From: Methanocorpusculum sp.
GTDB lineage: Archaea > Halobacteriota > Methanomicrobia > Methanomicrobiales > Methanocorpusculaceae
DNA: 5,577 nucleotides
Reading direction: 5' to 3'
Assembly (NCBI GenBank): GCA_029986195.1
Contig: DALTYF010000075.1
Span: 1-5,577 of the forward strand
The number at the start of each line of letters is the position of its first letter. Within the stretch, counting starts at the first letter, position 1. Below the pieces are notes generated by a model that made no database searches, had not been told where the DNA came from, and was given only the letters and a program-made list of their open reading frames with translations. The position numbers and the translations under genes were made by a program. This document shows positions 1 to 5,577 of this stretch, piece by piece.

Positions 1-34
1 CTCTGCGTGCCTGTTCAAAGGGCAAAGCACGCTG

Positions 35-769
35 TCAGAGACGGCGTGCGATTGTCAGATACCCGGTATGGGAAACCTTTGTCGAAGGACGGGTTCCCCG
101 TGCGCTCCGCGTCAGCTCACGTTCCATACACTCAAACGTCTGTACGCACTCCTCGCCGAACAGCCGCCGCGCCGTATCCATCACGCAGAAGGTCTGTTCC
201 AGAAACGGCGTATAGGTTGCAAAGTATCCGCCGGTGCGGAGCAGCCCGTAGGCATGCTCCACATGCTGCGGCTCAATCATCATATCGAGATGTACCACAT
301 CAAACGGCCCGTCCCTAACCTCCAGCACATCACAGGCACGGCACTCCACGTTGGAAAGTCCGGCATCCCGGATATTTCCTGCTGCCGTCCGGGAAAAGTC
401 CTCGCGTGCCTCGCAGGTTACTACCGTATCCGCAACACCGCCGAAGAAGATCGCCGCAATCCCCGAACCCGTACCTGCATCCAACACGCGGTCACGGTGC
501 GACATCCCTGTATATGCTATCACCATACCGATGTCTTTCGGCATCATCGGCGCGCCGGTACGTTTCCCGTGGGAGAAAAAGTCCGTTGCACGGGGAACCA
601 GCACTGTAAACGGCTTGCCAAGATGCGTCTGGACCACATCCCCGCTCTCAAGCTCCGCAACCGCCGCAAGATCGATCATCCCGAGATCCGTCGAGAGTTT
701 CCCCTCTCCGGCACGCACGTAGTACTCCCGCCCGTGTCCCTGAATGATAACTCTGTTTGGTCCGATCAT
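35..769 (-). CDS. trmI: TrmI-like tRNA (adenine-N1)-methyltransferase
   Basis: This 244-residue protein looks like a SAM-dependent methyltransferase of the TrmI/Gcd14 family. Known archaeal members form m1A at tRNA positions 57 and 58 in the cytoplasm. An N-terminal beta-rich domain (about 1-70) precedes a Rossmann domain. SAM motif I is VLDAGTGSG (95-103), E120 fits the acidic residue at the end of strand 2, and PKD (78-80) precedes the SAM site as in the family. The C-terminal RPSTKVSHTGYLTIARR (227-243) is a typical TrmI ending. One oddity is motif IV: the family's DxPxPW reads DMMIEP (162-167), keeping the Asp but losing the first Pro and the Trp. The substrate may therefore differ. The start is the ATG at 769, whose ATGA overlaps the NAC stop codon; a longer reading to 817 would run into NAC. 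No T-rich terminator is visible in the 34 bases after the stop. Confidence 0.88.
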   Translation of the reverse strand: MIGPNRVIIQGHGREYYVRAGEGKLSTDLGMIDLAAVAELESGDVVQTHLGKPFTVLVPRATDFFSHGKRTGAPMMPKDIGMVIAYTGMSHRDRVLDAGTGSGIAAIFFGGVADTVVTCEAREDFSRTAAGNIRDAGLSNVECRACDVLEVRDGPFDVVHLDMMIEPQHVEHAYGLLRTGGYFATYTPFLEQTFCVMDTARRLFGEECVQTFECMERELTRSARGTRPSTKVSHTGYLTIARRL

Positions 770-1107
770 TCTATTGCCGTCAGTTTCAGGATTGCCTCGG
801 CAATATCGCCGTTGCACTCCTCAAGGGCCGCGCGTGCCGTCTCGGGAGACACCGATGTCTGGGATGCAACCAGCTCCACATCGGACTCAGGGATCTCCAC
901 CTTGGCCGGCTCAAACCGCGGAGTACCGGACAACTGATAGGAGGTCTGTCCCTGCATCGTAATACCGACCACCTCGGCAGGCTCAAAGACATAGTTGCCG
1001 GAGGGCGTATAGACAACAACCTTCTGGACATCCTCGATCTCCTCCATCTTCATGCCCATCTTCTTCATCGCGGCCTTCATCTGTTTTGGATTAATACCTG
1101 GCATCAT
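766..1107 (-). CDS. nac: Archaeal nascent polypeptide-associated complex protein (NAC alpha)
   Basis: This is the archaeal NAC, a ribosome-associated homodimeric factor that contacts nascent chains at the tunnel exit. From the chosen start it has 113 residues. The N-terminal segment MMPGINPKQMKAAMKKMGMK is the typical basic, Met-rich archaeal lead-in. The NAC beta-barrel covers about 22-61, including the core GITMQGQTSYQLSG (48-61). A UBA-like helical domain covers about 74-110, with ESDVELVASQTSVS followed by ARAALEECNGDIAEAILKL. Start choice is uncertain. ATG 1107 or 1104 matches the usual N-terminus. TTG 1116 has GAGG 5 nt upstream, and TTG 1143 would add 12 non-conserved residues (125 aa). 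The stop overlaps the trmI start as ATGA, suggesting translational coupling. Lying between a PUA protein and a tRNA methyltransferase fits a translation-related operon. Family assignment is firm; only the start is open. Confidence 0.93.
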   Translation of the reverse strand: MMPGINPKQMKAAMKKMGMKMEEIEDVQKVVVYTPSGNYVFEPAEVVGITMQGQTSYQLSGTPRFEPAKVEIPESDVELVASQTSVSPETARAALEECNGDIAEAILKLTAIE

Positions 1108-1132
1108 AGTTTTCAACCAATCCTCGTTACTG

Positions 1133-1140
1133 TTTTTATC
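1133..1140 (-). promoter_or_regulatory. Possible internal TATA box before NAC
   Basis: On the minus strand GATAAAAA lies about 26-33 nt upstream of the NAC ATG at 1107, in the gap after the PUA stop codon. It may give NAC a separate leaderless transcript beside operon read-through. If translation really starts at TTG 1143 this element is coding, so it depends on the start choice. Confidence 0.25.
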
Positions 1141-1164
1141 CAATGATTCTTAATGCCATCGGGC

Positions 1165-1659
1165 TTACTGCCGGTTCTTCCCCTGCCGCACCTTCACCGC
1201 TGTTCCGTAGGAGAATCCGATCATCTCGGTTCCCGCGAGAACTGCCATGCCGGTTGCAAGCAGATTGTCATCTGCATCCACCACGAACACCTCATCCTCT
1301 GCCATGATCTCCGGATCACTTGCGATCACATGTTTTGCCATCGCATTCTTCCCGTCCAGAATAAACGGCACTGCATCCTCCATCACCACAACACGGTTCT
1401 TCGGTGCCGCAAGAAATGCGTGCAGACGTTCCGCCGCCGGATATCCGAGCGTCAGTCTGCCGTCTCCCGCACGCACGGTAACAAGACGGGTTTTGCCGAG
1501 ATTTGCATACCGGATACGTTTCGTATTGGAGTAGGCAAACGTCGTCTCATCGGGAAACATCGCCTCTCCCGCTCCCCTGCCGAACTGAAAATCAGCGATG
1601 CGGCGCACCCGCTGCAAACTGACCGGCAATAAGCTCGTTAACTCTTCTGATGAAATCAT
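1165..1659 (-). CDS. Pre-PUA/PUA-domain RNA-binding protein
   Basis: This 164-residue protein carries a C-terminal PUA domain, a fold found in tRNA- and rRNA-modifying enzymes and in MCT-1-type translation factors. A short helical N-terminus (1-26) leads into a pre-PUA region (about 27-80) containing GAGEAMFP and a LTLGYPAAERLH segment. The PUA domain (about 84-160) shows the canonical order: a VVVMEDAVPFILDGKN start, a KHVIASDPEI middle, EVFVVDADDNLLATG, and a C-terminal GTAVKVRQG. No catalytic domain is present, so it probably binds structured RNA or acts as an adaptor; its exact target cannot be read from sequence. The ATG at 1659 lies 68 nt inside the end of the DHH nuclease gene in another frame. 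AAAGGTTGTGAAG just upstream gives an AGGT ribosome-binding site about 7 nt away, which supports this start over any upstream one. Confidence 0.87.
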   Translation of the reverse strand: MISSEELTSLLPVSLQRVRRIADFQFGRGAGEAMFPDETTFAYSNTKRIRYANLGKTRLVTVRAGDGRLTLGYPAAERLHAFLAAPKNRVVVMEDAVPFILDGKNAMAKHVIASDPEIMAEDEVFVVDADDNLLATGMAVLAGTEMIGFSYGTAVKVRQGKNRQ

Positions 1660-2989
1660 CTTCACAACCTTTGGGGATATATGCCCCCGCAGCAATATTA
1701 TGTCCTCCGCCTGCACCGCTGAACTCTGCAGCTGCCACAGCCAGGGCCGCCTGCAGATCAACACCGCGCCGGAGCACTTTTTCATAGGTCCGCATCGAGA
1801 TTTTGACAAGATCCGGCTCGTCCGCAACATTGCACAGCACCATAATGGGCTTTGCCGTATCAAGTTTGGACAGTGCCATCCCCGCACCGATACCAACAAT
1901 GGTGTCAGGATATGCATCTCCCGTATGAATCCACTGCATACTGCCCGCATCCTCAACACCGGTGTCGAGGATGTACTCGCACAACTCGCGGATAATTGAG
2001 CGGTGATGACGGAGCATGTGTTCGGCCTCGCGGTACTGCTGGCCGCGGTCGCCGAAACAGACAGCCTCCCCGATCTTCGGTTTTGCCCACCGCCCGCAGG
2101 CATTGAGCATCGTCGCATACTCTGATGCGTTCCGCAGCGGGGATTTTTCAGTTTCATGCGGGAAGAAATACAACTCCGCAAACAACCGTTCGGTTGATTC
2201 GCCGTTTGCAATCATCTGTTCGGCAACAACGCTCGCCAGAAGTTTTGCCTCGTCCGCATGCAGGTCCTCCCAGACCCGCTGGTCGGATGGTTTTTCGTAG
2301 ATACCAAGCCGGATCAAAAGATCAGCTGCCGCCTTCGGGTCTCCGGAGATTCCCGGAAGGATTGGATCGTCACTGTTTGCAAGACAGAGATGCAGGGGGC
2401 GCGTGGACAGACCATAACAGTTGAGACCTTTGGTGATGCGGACACGGCCTGACTCCACACCGTCATCAGCGATCCACCGGGCAATTCCCACCAGACCGCA
2501 GGTCTCGCGTGCCATCATGTCGCCGACGTTGCCGATCACGGCAAGCTCGGCGAGATCGGTGTTGGCCGGGTCCAGTTTTCTTGCAACCAGATAGGCAACA
2601 CCCGCGGCGGAACACTTGGCATACTCCGGGCCGTAGAACTGGGAGTTCACTTGGCAGTACGGCGTGCCGCCCGGTGCCGGCTGGTTGATGTGATGGTCAA
2701 GAATCAGGACATTGTCCGGGGGAAGTCCTGCTTCTTCCATGAGATTTTGCTGACCTGCACCGAGATCGGTGAATATCTTCAGGGTGTCGTCGTTTGGTAC
2801 GTGCCGCATGGTCAGCGGTTCCAGCTGCCGGACAAAAACCGGGGTTACGGGGATGCCGAGCCGGGAGATTGCCTGAGCGGTGATCGCCTCGCTTGCGATG
2901 CCGTCTGCATCAATGTGCGAGACAAGTGTTACGGCGTCCGCATTTCTGATCATGCCGGTCGCGGTACTGATGTCCTCGATGAACCCCAT
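1592..2989 (-). CDS. DHH-family phosphoesterase, archaeal RecJ/GAN-like single-strand nuclease
   Basis: This 465-residue protein belongs to the DHH/DHHA1 superfamily that includes RecJ, archaeal GAN and eukaryotic Cdc45. Family members are metal-dependent exonucleases on single-stranded DNA or RNA, and GAN associates with the GINS/MCM replication helicase. All metal-binding motifs are visible: SHIDADG (motif I, H25, D27, D29), FTDLG (motif II, D75), LDHH (motif III, D98-H100) and GNVGDM (motif IV, D157). The DHHA1 domain has ASEYATMLNACGR (288-300) and GAGGGHNIAAG (425-435). The enzyme therefore looks active rather than a degenerate Cdc45-like scaffold. ATG 2989 starts the MGFIEDISTA N-terminus. 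There is no good Shine-Dalgarno, but a TATA-like CCTATAG lies about 30 nt upstream, so the message may be leaderless. It heads the minus-strand block. Whether its main role is replication or RNA decay is not decided by the sequence. Confidence 0.92.
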   Translation of the reverse strand: MGFIEDISTATGMIRNADAVTLVSHIDADGIASEAITAQAISRLGIPVTPVFVRQLEPLTMRHVPNDDTLKIFTDLGAGQQNLMEEAGLPPDNVLILDHHINQPAPGGTPYCQVNSQFYGPEYAKCSAAGVAYLVARKLDPANTDLAELAVIGNVGDMMARETCGLVGIARWIADDGVESGRVRITKGLNCYGLSTRPLHLCLANSDDPILPGISGDPKAAADLLIRLGIYEKPSDQRVWEDLHADEAKLLASVVAEQMIANGESTERLFAELYFFPHETEKSPLRNASEYATMLNACGRWAKPKIGEAVCFGDRGQQYREAEHMLRHHRSIIRELCEYILDTGVEDAGSMQWIHTGDAYPDTIVGIGAGMALSKLDTAKPIMVLCNVADEPDLVKISMRTYEKVLRRGVDLQAALAVAAAEFSGAGGGHNIAAGAYIPKGCEDDFIRRVNELIAGQFAAGAPHR

Positions 2990-3016
2990 TTCTATTGTAC
3001 TTGGTGCTGCGGCAAA

Positions 3017-3023
3017 CTATAGG
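3017..3023 (-). promoter_or_regulatory. Candidate TATA box for the DHH-PUA-NAC-TrmI operon
   Basis: On the minus strand CCTATAG lies 28-34 nt upstream of ATG 2989, and no Shine-Dalgarno lies between. This is consistent with leaderless transcription. A second A/T-rich element, GATAAACC, lies slightly farther upstream and is an alternative. Confidence 0.33.
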
Positions 3024-3119
3024 TATGGTTTATCGCGGCTTTGCCCGGCGGGATGACAAAAAAATTTTGTTGGTTTTTTTTCTGGAAACTGTACTGGGGA
3101 AGGAGCAGGAGGGGATAGT

Positions 3120-3127
3120 TTATCTTT
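3120..3127 (+). promoter_or_regulatory. Candidate TATA box for the nnrD-moaC operon
   Basis: TTTATCTT is centred about 32 nt before ATG 3156 and is preceded by a purine-rich GGAGGGGATAG that could include a BRE. The spacing predicts a very short or absent leader. The match to the archaeal TATA consensus is only moderate. Confidence 0.35.
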
Positions 3128-3155
3128 TCGCAGGCAAACGTATCTACTACGAAAA

Positions 3156-4529
3156 ATGCGGGAACTATCAGCATTTGGTCTCTCAGGCATCATCTCGGCA
3201 GATGACATGCGGGTTGTTGACAAAAATGCGGACGGCTGGGGTATCTCTGCGCTCCAGCGCATGGAGAGTGCCGGTACTGCCCTTGCATCCGTCGTCAGGG
3301 ACGAACATCCCGGCCGTGTTGCAATCCTCTGCGGCACCGGCAACAACGCAGGCGACGGATTCTGTGCCGCACGCCACCTTGCGGATGAGACGGACGTGCT
3401 CGTCTTCTGTGCGGGTGAACCAAAAACCCCTGAAGCCCGTGCCCAGTTTGCTGCCCTCGCCGCCTGTCCGGTTACGATAACGGACGCGGCGGTACCGGAG
3501 CTGTTCACCAGTGACGTGATCGTGGACGCCCTGCTCGGCATCGGCGCCCGCCTTCCGCTCAAAGAGCCGTATGCAGCTCTTGTCTCCCGCATGAACGCGT
3601 CGTCTGCCCGCATCATTGCCTGCGATGTACCGACTCCGGGATGCCGCGCCGACCGCATTGCCGCGTTCCATCTCGCAAAAACCCCGGGAGCAGAGGTGTA
3701 CAACATCGGTATTCCGCTCGCCGCCGAAGTATTCTGCGGAGAAGGCGACCTCCTTCTGGTCCCCCGAAAACCAGCCGGTTCCCATAAAGGATCCGGCGGT
3801 ACCGTCCTCATCGTCGGCGGCGGTCCGTATCAGGGTGCACCGTTCCTTGCAGGAGTGGCGGCACTGCGTGCCGGAGCCGACATTGTCCGTGTCGCATCCC
3901 CGACTGACGGCTTTCTGCCGGACATCATCCACGACCGGCTTTCAGGCGATCATATCGGTGAAGCACACCGCGACCACCTCCTTTCTCTTGCGGAGAAGTC
4001 CGACGCCGTAGTCTGCGGACCGGGACTCGGCACCGCAGCAGACAGCCTTGCGGTTGCCGCCGAAGTGGTCAGGACTGCAAAAAAAGCCGTTGTGGACGCT
4101 GACCTTCTCCGCTGTCCGCTGCCCCGCGCAGCAGCTGAGACCGTCTACACGCCGCATGCCGGCGAGTTCGCCCGTGTCTTCGGTGCGGTTCCGGAGGCTT
4201 CTGCATCACGGGGAGAAGCAGTCCGCGCCGCATCTGCCGCTTCGGGCGGCGTCATTCTTCTCAAAGGAGAGGTTGACACCATCTCGGACGGACGTCGCGT
4301 GCGGTTCAACAGATCCGGCGCTTCTGGCATGACCACCGGTGGCACCGGCGATGTGCTCGCCGGCTGTACCGGCGGTCTTCTTGCGCGCATGCCAGCCATG
4401 CCGGCTGCCTGTGCCGCCGCATACGCCGTCGGCGTCACCGGTGAAACCCTCTGTGGGGAACTCGGCGACGGTCTCCTCGCAACCGATCTTCTTAGACATC
4501 TTGCGCACACATTATACACAGAGTTGTGA
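3156..4529 (+). CDS. nnrD: Bifunctional NAD(P)H-hydrate epimerase / ADP-dependent NAD(P)H-hydrate dehydratase
   Basis: This 457-residue fusion repairs damaged NADHX and NADPHX. The N-terminal domain interconverts R and S hydrates, and the C-terminal kinase-fold domain dehydrates the S form using ADP. The YjeF_N-like domain (about 12-205) has ALQRMESAG (32-40), GTGNNAGDG (60-68, family GxGNNGGDG), VDALLGIG (123-130) and CDVPTP (156-161, family DIPSG). The dehydratase domain (about 208-457) has [26 protein letters not shown] (287-292), TPHAGEFAR (332-340), LLKG (368-371) and [13 protein letters not shown] (391-403) with catalytic-type D399. Compared with most family members, the loop after DIPSG is shortened by roughly 15 residues (inference from memory of the family). 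ATG 3156 is chosen for its TATA-like element; M18 (3207) is an alternative. The stop TGA overlaps a GTG that could start moaC. Confidence 0.92.
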   Translation: MRELSAFGLSGIISADDMRVVDKNADGWGISALQRMESAGTALASVVRDEHPGRVAILCGTGNNAGDGFCAARHLADETDVLVFCAGEPKTPEARAQFAALAACPVTITDAAVPELFTSDVIVDALLGIGARLPLKEPYAALVSRMNASSARIIACDVPTPGCRADRIAAFHLAKTPGAEVYNIGIPLAAEVFCGEGDLLLVPRKPAGSHKGSGGTVLIVGGGPYQGAPFLAGVAALRAGADIVRVASPTDGFLPDIIHDRLSGDHIGEAHRDHLLSLAEKSDAVVCGPGLGTAADSLAVAAEVVRTAKKAVVDADLLRCPLPRAAAETVYTPHAGEFARVFGAVPEASASRGEAVRAASAASGGVILLKGEVDTISDGRRVRFNRSGASGMTTGGTGDVLAGCTGGLLARMPAMPAACAAAYAVGVTGETLCGELGDGLLATDLLRHLAHTLYTEL

Positions 4530-4534
4530 TTCTT

Positions 4535-5011
4535 ATGCCCACATTTACCCACCTCAACGAGAAGAACGAAGTACATATGGTTGACGTCACGCCAAAACCG
4601 GACGTTCCCCGCGAAGCAACTGCCAGCGGCAGAATCTATCTCCGGCCTGAAACCCTCAAAGCAATCGCGGAAGGGACGGTTGTGAAAGGCAACGTTCTTG
4701 CAACCGCACAGGTCGCCGGAACCATGGCTGTCAAGCAGACATGGGCCCTCATCCCCATGTGCCACCCGATACCGGTCGGCGCGGTCACGGTCTCCTTTGT
4801 CCAGACCGGTGAGTACATTGAAATCTCCTGTCGTGTGAAGACCTTCGGCAAAACCGGCATTGAAATGGAAGCACTCACCGGCGCATCCGTTGCCCTTCTG
4901 ACCATCTGGGACATGGTCAAATCCGCGGAAAAGGATGCGGACGGCCAGTACCCGGTAACCCGCATTGAAGGGATTCATGTCGTGGAAAAGATCAAGGGAA
5001 CTGCGGAGTAA
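4535..5011 (+). CDS. moaC: Cyclic pyranopterin monophosphate synthase MoaC
   Basis: MoaC makes cyclic pyranopterin monophosphate from the MoaA product, an early step of molybdopterin synthesis in the cytoplasm. At 158 residues it has the usual length. The residues that match the E. coli active site are all present: K51 in [13 protein letters not shown]77 in PMCHP, E110 and E112 in [13 protein letters not shown], and D126 and K129 in LTIWDMVKS. The N-terminal FTHLNEK...MVDV is typical. ATG 4535 is preferred: GTGAT, which can pair with the archaeal 16S tail, ends 4 nt upstream. A GTG at 4526 overlapping the upstream stop would add three residues. The close link to the NAD(P)HX repair gene implies co-transcription. 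In a methanogen the product serves Mo/W formylmethanofuran and formate dehydrogenases (inference from general physiology). Confidence 0.95.
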   Translation: MPTFTHLNEKNEVHMVDVTPKPDVPREATASGRIYLRPETLKAIAEGTVVKGNVLATAQVAGTMAVKQTWALIPMCHPIPVGAVTVSFVQTGEYIEISCRVKTFGKTGIEMEALTGASVALLTIWDMVKSAEKDADGQYPVTRIEGIHVVEKIKGTAE

Positions 5012-5024
5012 CGCACCCTTTTGC

Positions 5025-5032
5025 TTTTTTTT
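5025..5032 (+). terminator. T8 tract after moaC, probable archaeal terminator
   Basis: A run of eight T starts 13 nt after the moaC stop, following TTTTGC. Archaeal RNA polymerase often terminates at such U-tracts. The flanking CTTTTG and CAAAAG could also pair weakly, but the stem would enclose the tract, so the T-run itself is the likely signal. Confidence 0.5.
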
Positions 5033-5052
5033 CTCCAAAAGCCACTATCCCC

Positions 5053-5069
5053 GATGTTGTTCCGACATC
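5053..5069. repeat. Small inverted repeat in the convergent spacer
   Basis: GATGT (5053-5057) and ACATC (5065-5069) form a 5-bp stem with a 7-nt loop, between moaC and the convergent minus-strand gene. On the minus strand a TTTT run lies just before it (5080-5077). It may assist termination of the minus-strand transcript, but a 5-bp stem can easily occur by chance. Confidence 0.2.
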
Positions 5070-5124
5070 TGAATAAAATGATACCTGTCGTGCCTGCTGC
5101 TTTGCAGTTTCGCACATCCCCCGC

Positions 5125-5577
5125 TCAGACATCCCGGACACGAACCCGCAGTTCCGCGAGGCTTTTCCAGTATGCCCCCTGCTCCGTCTCCGGTGCTGTC
5201 CCCGCACAAAACACATCCTCGGGATCAAACAGCCGGCATGCCCCGGCGAGTGCTTCAACTGTCGGATCGGTAACATACACCTGCCGTATCGTATAGCAGT
5301 CGGCAAGTTCTGCAAGGCGCGGCACAGCATCAGCAGAGAGAATCAGATCCCGCTGAATCTCCAGAACCTCCTCAAGAAACGCATCCGGCACGAAACGGAG
5401 GAACCGTTTCCCGGAAAAAATGTTCCTGATCCATTGCATCAGGAACACCGTCATACAAAAGTACATGTCCGGCAGCGCCCGTATCCCGCATAACCCGGCA
5501 CACGCGTGTCACTGCATCCGCAACCTCCTCGGACGCGGTATCCTCATCCTCAAAGTAGCCGTCAGTAAGATGCAGAG
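5125..5577 (-). pseudogene. Unrecognised protein gene, partial at the window edge, apparently frameshifted
   Basis: I do not recognise this family. Two adjacent minus-strand frames together look like one acidic cytoplasmic protein whose 5' end lies beyond the window. The upstream frame (codons from 5575) reads LHLTDGYFEDEDTASEE, then AAGHVLLYDGVPDAMDQEH, and stops with TGA at 5374-5372. The downstream frame reads SGKRFLRFVPDAFLEEVLEI, then RQVYVTDPTVEALAGACRLF and AYWKSLAELRVRVRDV, ending at the TGA at 5127-5125. Both frames meet at a run of six T on the coding strand (5420-5415). With five T the reading would continue as EHFSGKRF without interruption, giving about 149 residues in the window. 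The ATG at 5466 in the downstream frame would begin with an implausible MYFCMTVFLMQW shadow of the other frame. It may be a pseudogene, a sequencing error or recoding. The protein has no membrane segment or signal peptide that I can see. It is convergent with moaC. Confidence 0.6.

Larger units (their letters stand above)
2990..3155. promoter_or_regulatory. Divergent intergenic promoter region
   Basis: This 166-bp gap separates two divergent genes and holds the window's most A/T-rich segment: A7 followed by T4 at 3058-3068, and T8 at 3074-3081. On the minus strand CCTATAG (3023-3017) lies about 30 nt before the nuclease ATG. On the plus strand TTTATCTT (3120-3127) lies about 30 nt before the epimerase/dehydratase ATG. 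An archaeal TATA box usually sits about 26 nt before the transcript start, so both mRNAs would begin at or a few nt before the start codon. No operator palindrome was recognised. Confidence 0.5.

Noticed and set aside
770..817. N-terminal extension of the TrmI-like protein
   Set aside because: It would read through the NAC 3' end in another frame; the ATGA overlap and the family N-terminus favour ATG 769.
68..937. Plus-strand 289-codon open frame opposite trmI and NAC
   Set aside because: The product is His/Arg/Cys-rich with no motif, and the opposite strand encodes clear family proteins.
1660..2211. N-terminal extension of the PUA protein up to 2211
   Set aside because: The added residues are an out-of-frame reading of the DHH nuclease; the family N-terminus and the ribosome-binding site both point to ATG 1659.
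3058..3081. A/T tracts as a transcription terminator
   Set aside because: No gene ends here; both neighbours diverge from this region, so a promoter or spacer role is more likely.
2995..3155. Small plus-strand leader peptide upstream of nnrD (ATG 2995)
   Set aside because: The frame continues into a shadow of nnrD, has no ribosome-binding site and shows no attenuator-like codon run.
3017..3932. Two long minus-strand frames antisense to the start of nnrD
   Set aside because: Both are mirror images of the well-supported NAD(P)HX repair gene and have no family features.
4145..5038. Minus-strand 297-codon open frame antisense to nnrD and moaC
   Set aside because: It lies fully opposite two strongly supported genes, its translation is low-complexity and rich in Arg, Cys and Gly, and no domain is recognisable; GC-rich third positions explain it.
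4992..5330. Minus-strand 112-codon frame across the spacer and the right-edge gene
   Set aside because: It overlaps the better-supported frame ending at 5125 and has a basic, shadow-like composition.

Overview
The window reads as a gene-dense piece of a euryarchaeal chromosome. The most likely source is a methanogen of the Methanomicrobiales type. This is inferred from an archaeal-type NAC protein with a UBA tail, a TrmI-type tRNA methyltransferase, an archaeal RecJ-like DHH nuclease, a pre-PUA/PUA protein, overlapping genes and candidate TATA boxes about 30 nt from start codons. Genus-level placement is a guess. No rRNA, tRNA, CRISPR array, insertion sequence or phage gene is visible, and no stretch longer than 300 bases lacks a gene.

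Left block (35-2989, all minus strand, read right to left). A DHH-family phosphoesterase of the RecJ/GAN/Cdc45 superfamily comes first. It is followed by a PUA-domain RNA-binding protein whose start lies 68 nt inside the nuclease gene. Next come the archaeal nascent-polypeptide-associated complex protein (NAC) and a TrmI-like tRNA (adenine-N1) methyltransferase, joined to NAC by a 4-nt ATGA overlap. The tight packing suggests one operon for information-processing functions: DNA ends, RNA binding, nascent chains and tRNA modification. An internal promoter in front of NAC is possible.

Divergent control region (2990-3155). This 166-bp A/T-rich gap separates the nuclease operon from a plus-strand operon. 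TATA-like elements sit about 30 nt upstream of both starts and neither gene has a convincing Shine-Dalgarno sequence, so both may be leaderless.

Right block (3156-5011, plus strand). A fused NAD(P)H-hydrate epimerase/dehydratase (metabolite repair) is followed by moaC (molybdopterin cofactor synthesis), with the stop and start regions nearly or actually overlapping. In methanogens MoaC supplies the pterin of formylmethanofuran and formate dehydrogenases.

Right edge (5012-5577). A short convergent spacer with T-tracts is followed by a minus-strand gene that enters from beyond the window. I do not recognise its family. It appears split by a +1 frameshift at a six-base A/T homopolymer and is the most notable anomaly here. 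Otherwise the window is largely ordinary housekeeping; I do not see strong evidence for a new multi-gene system.
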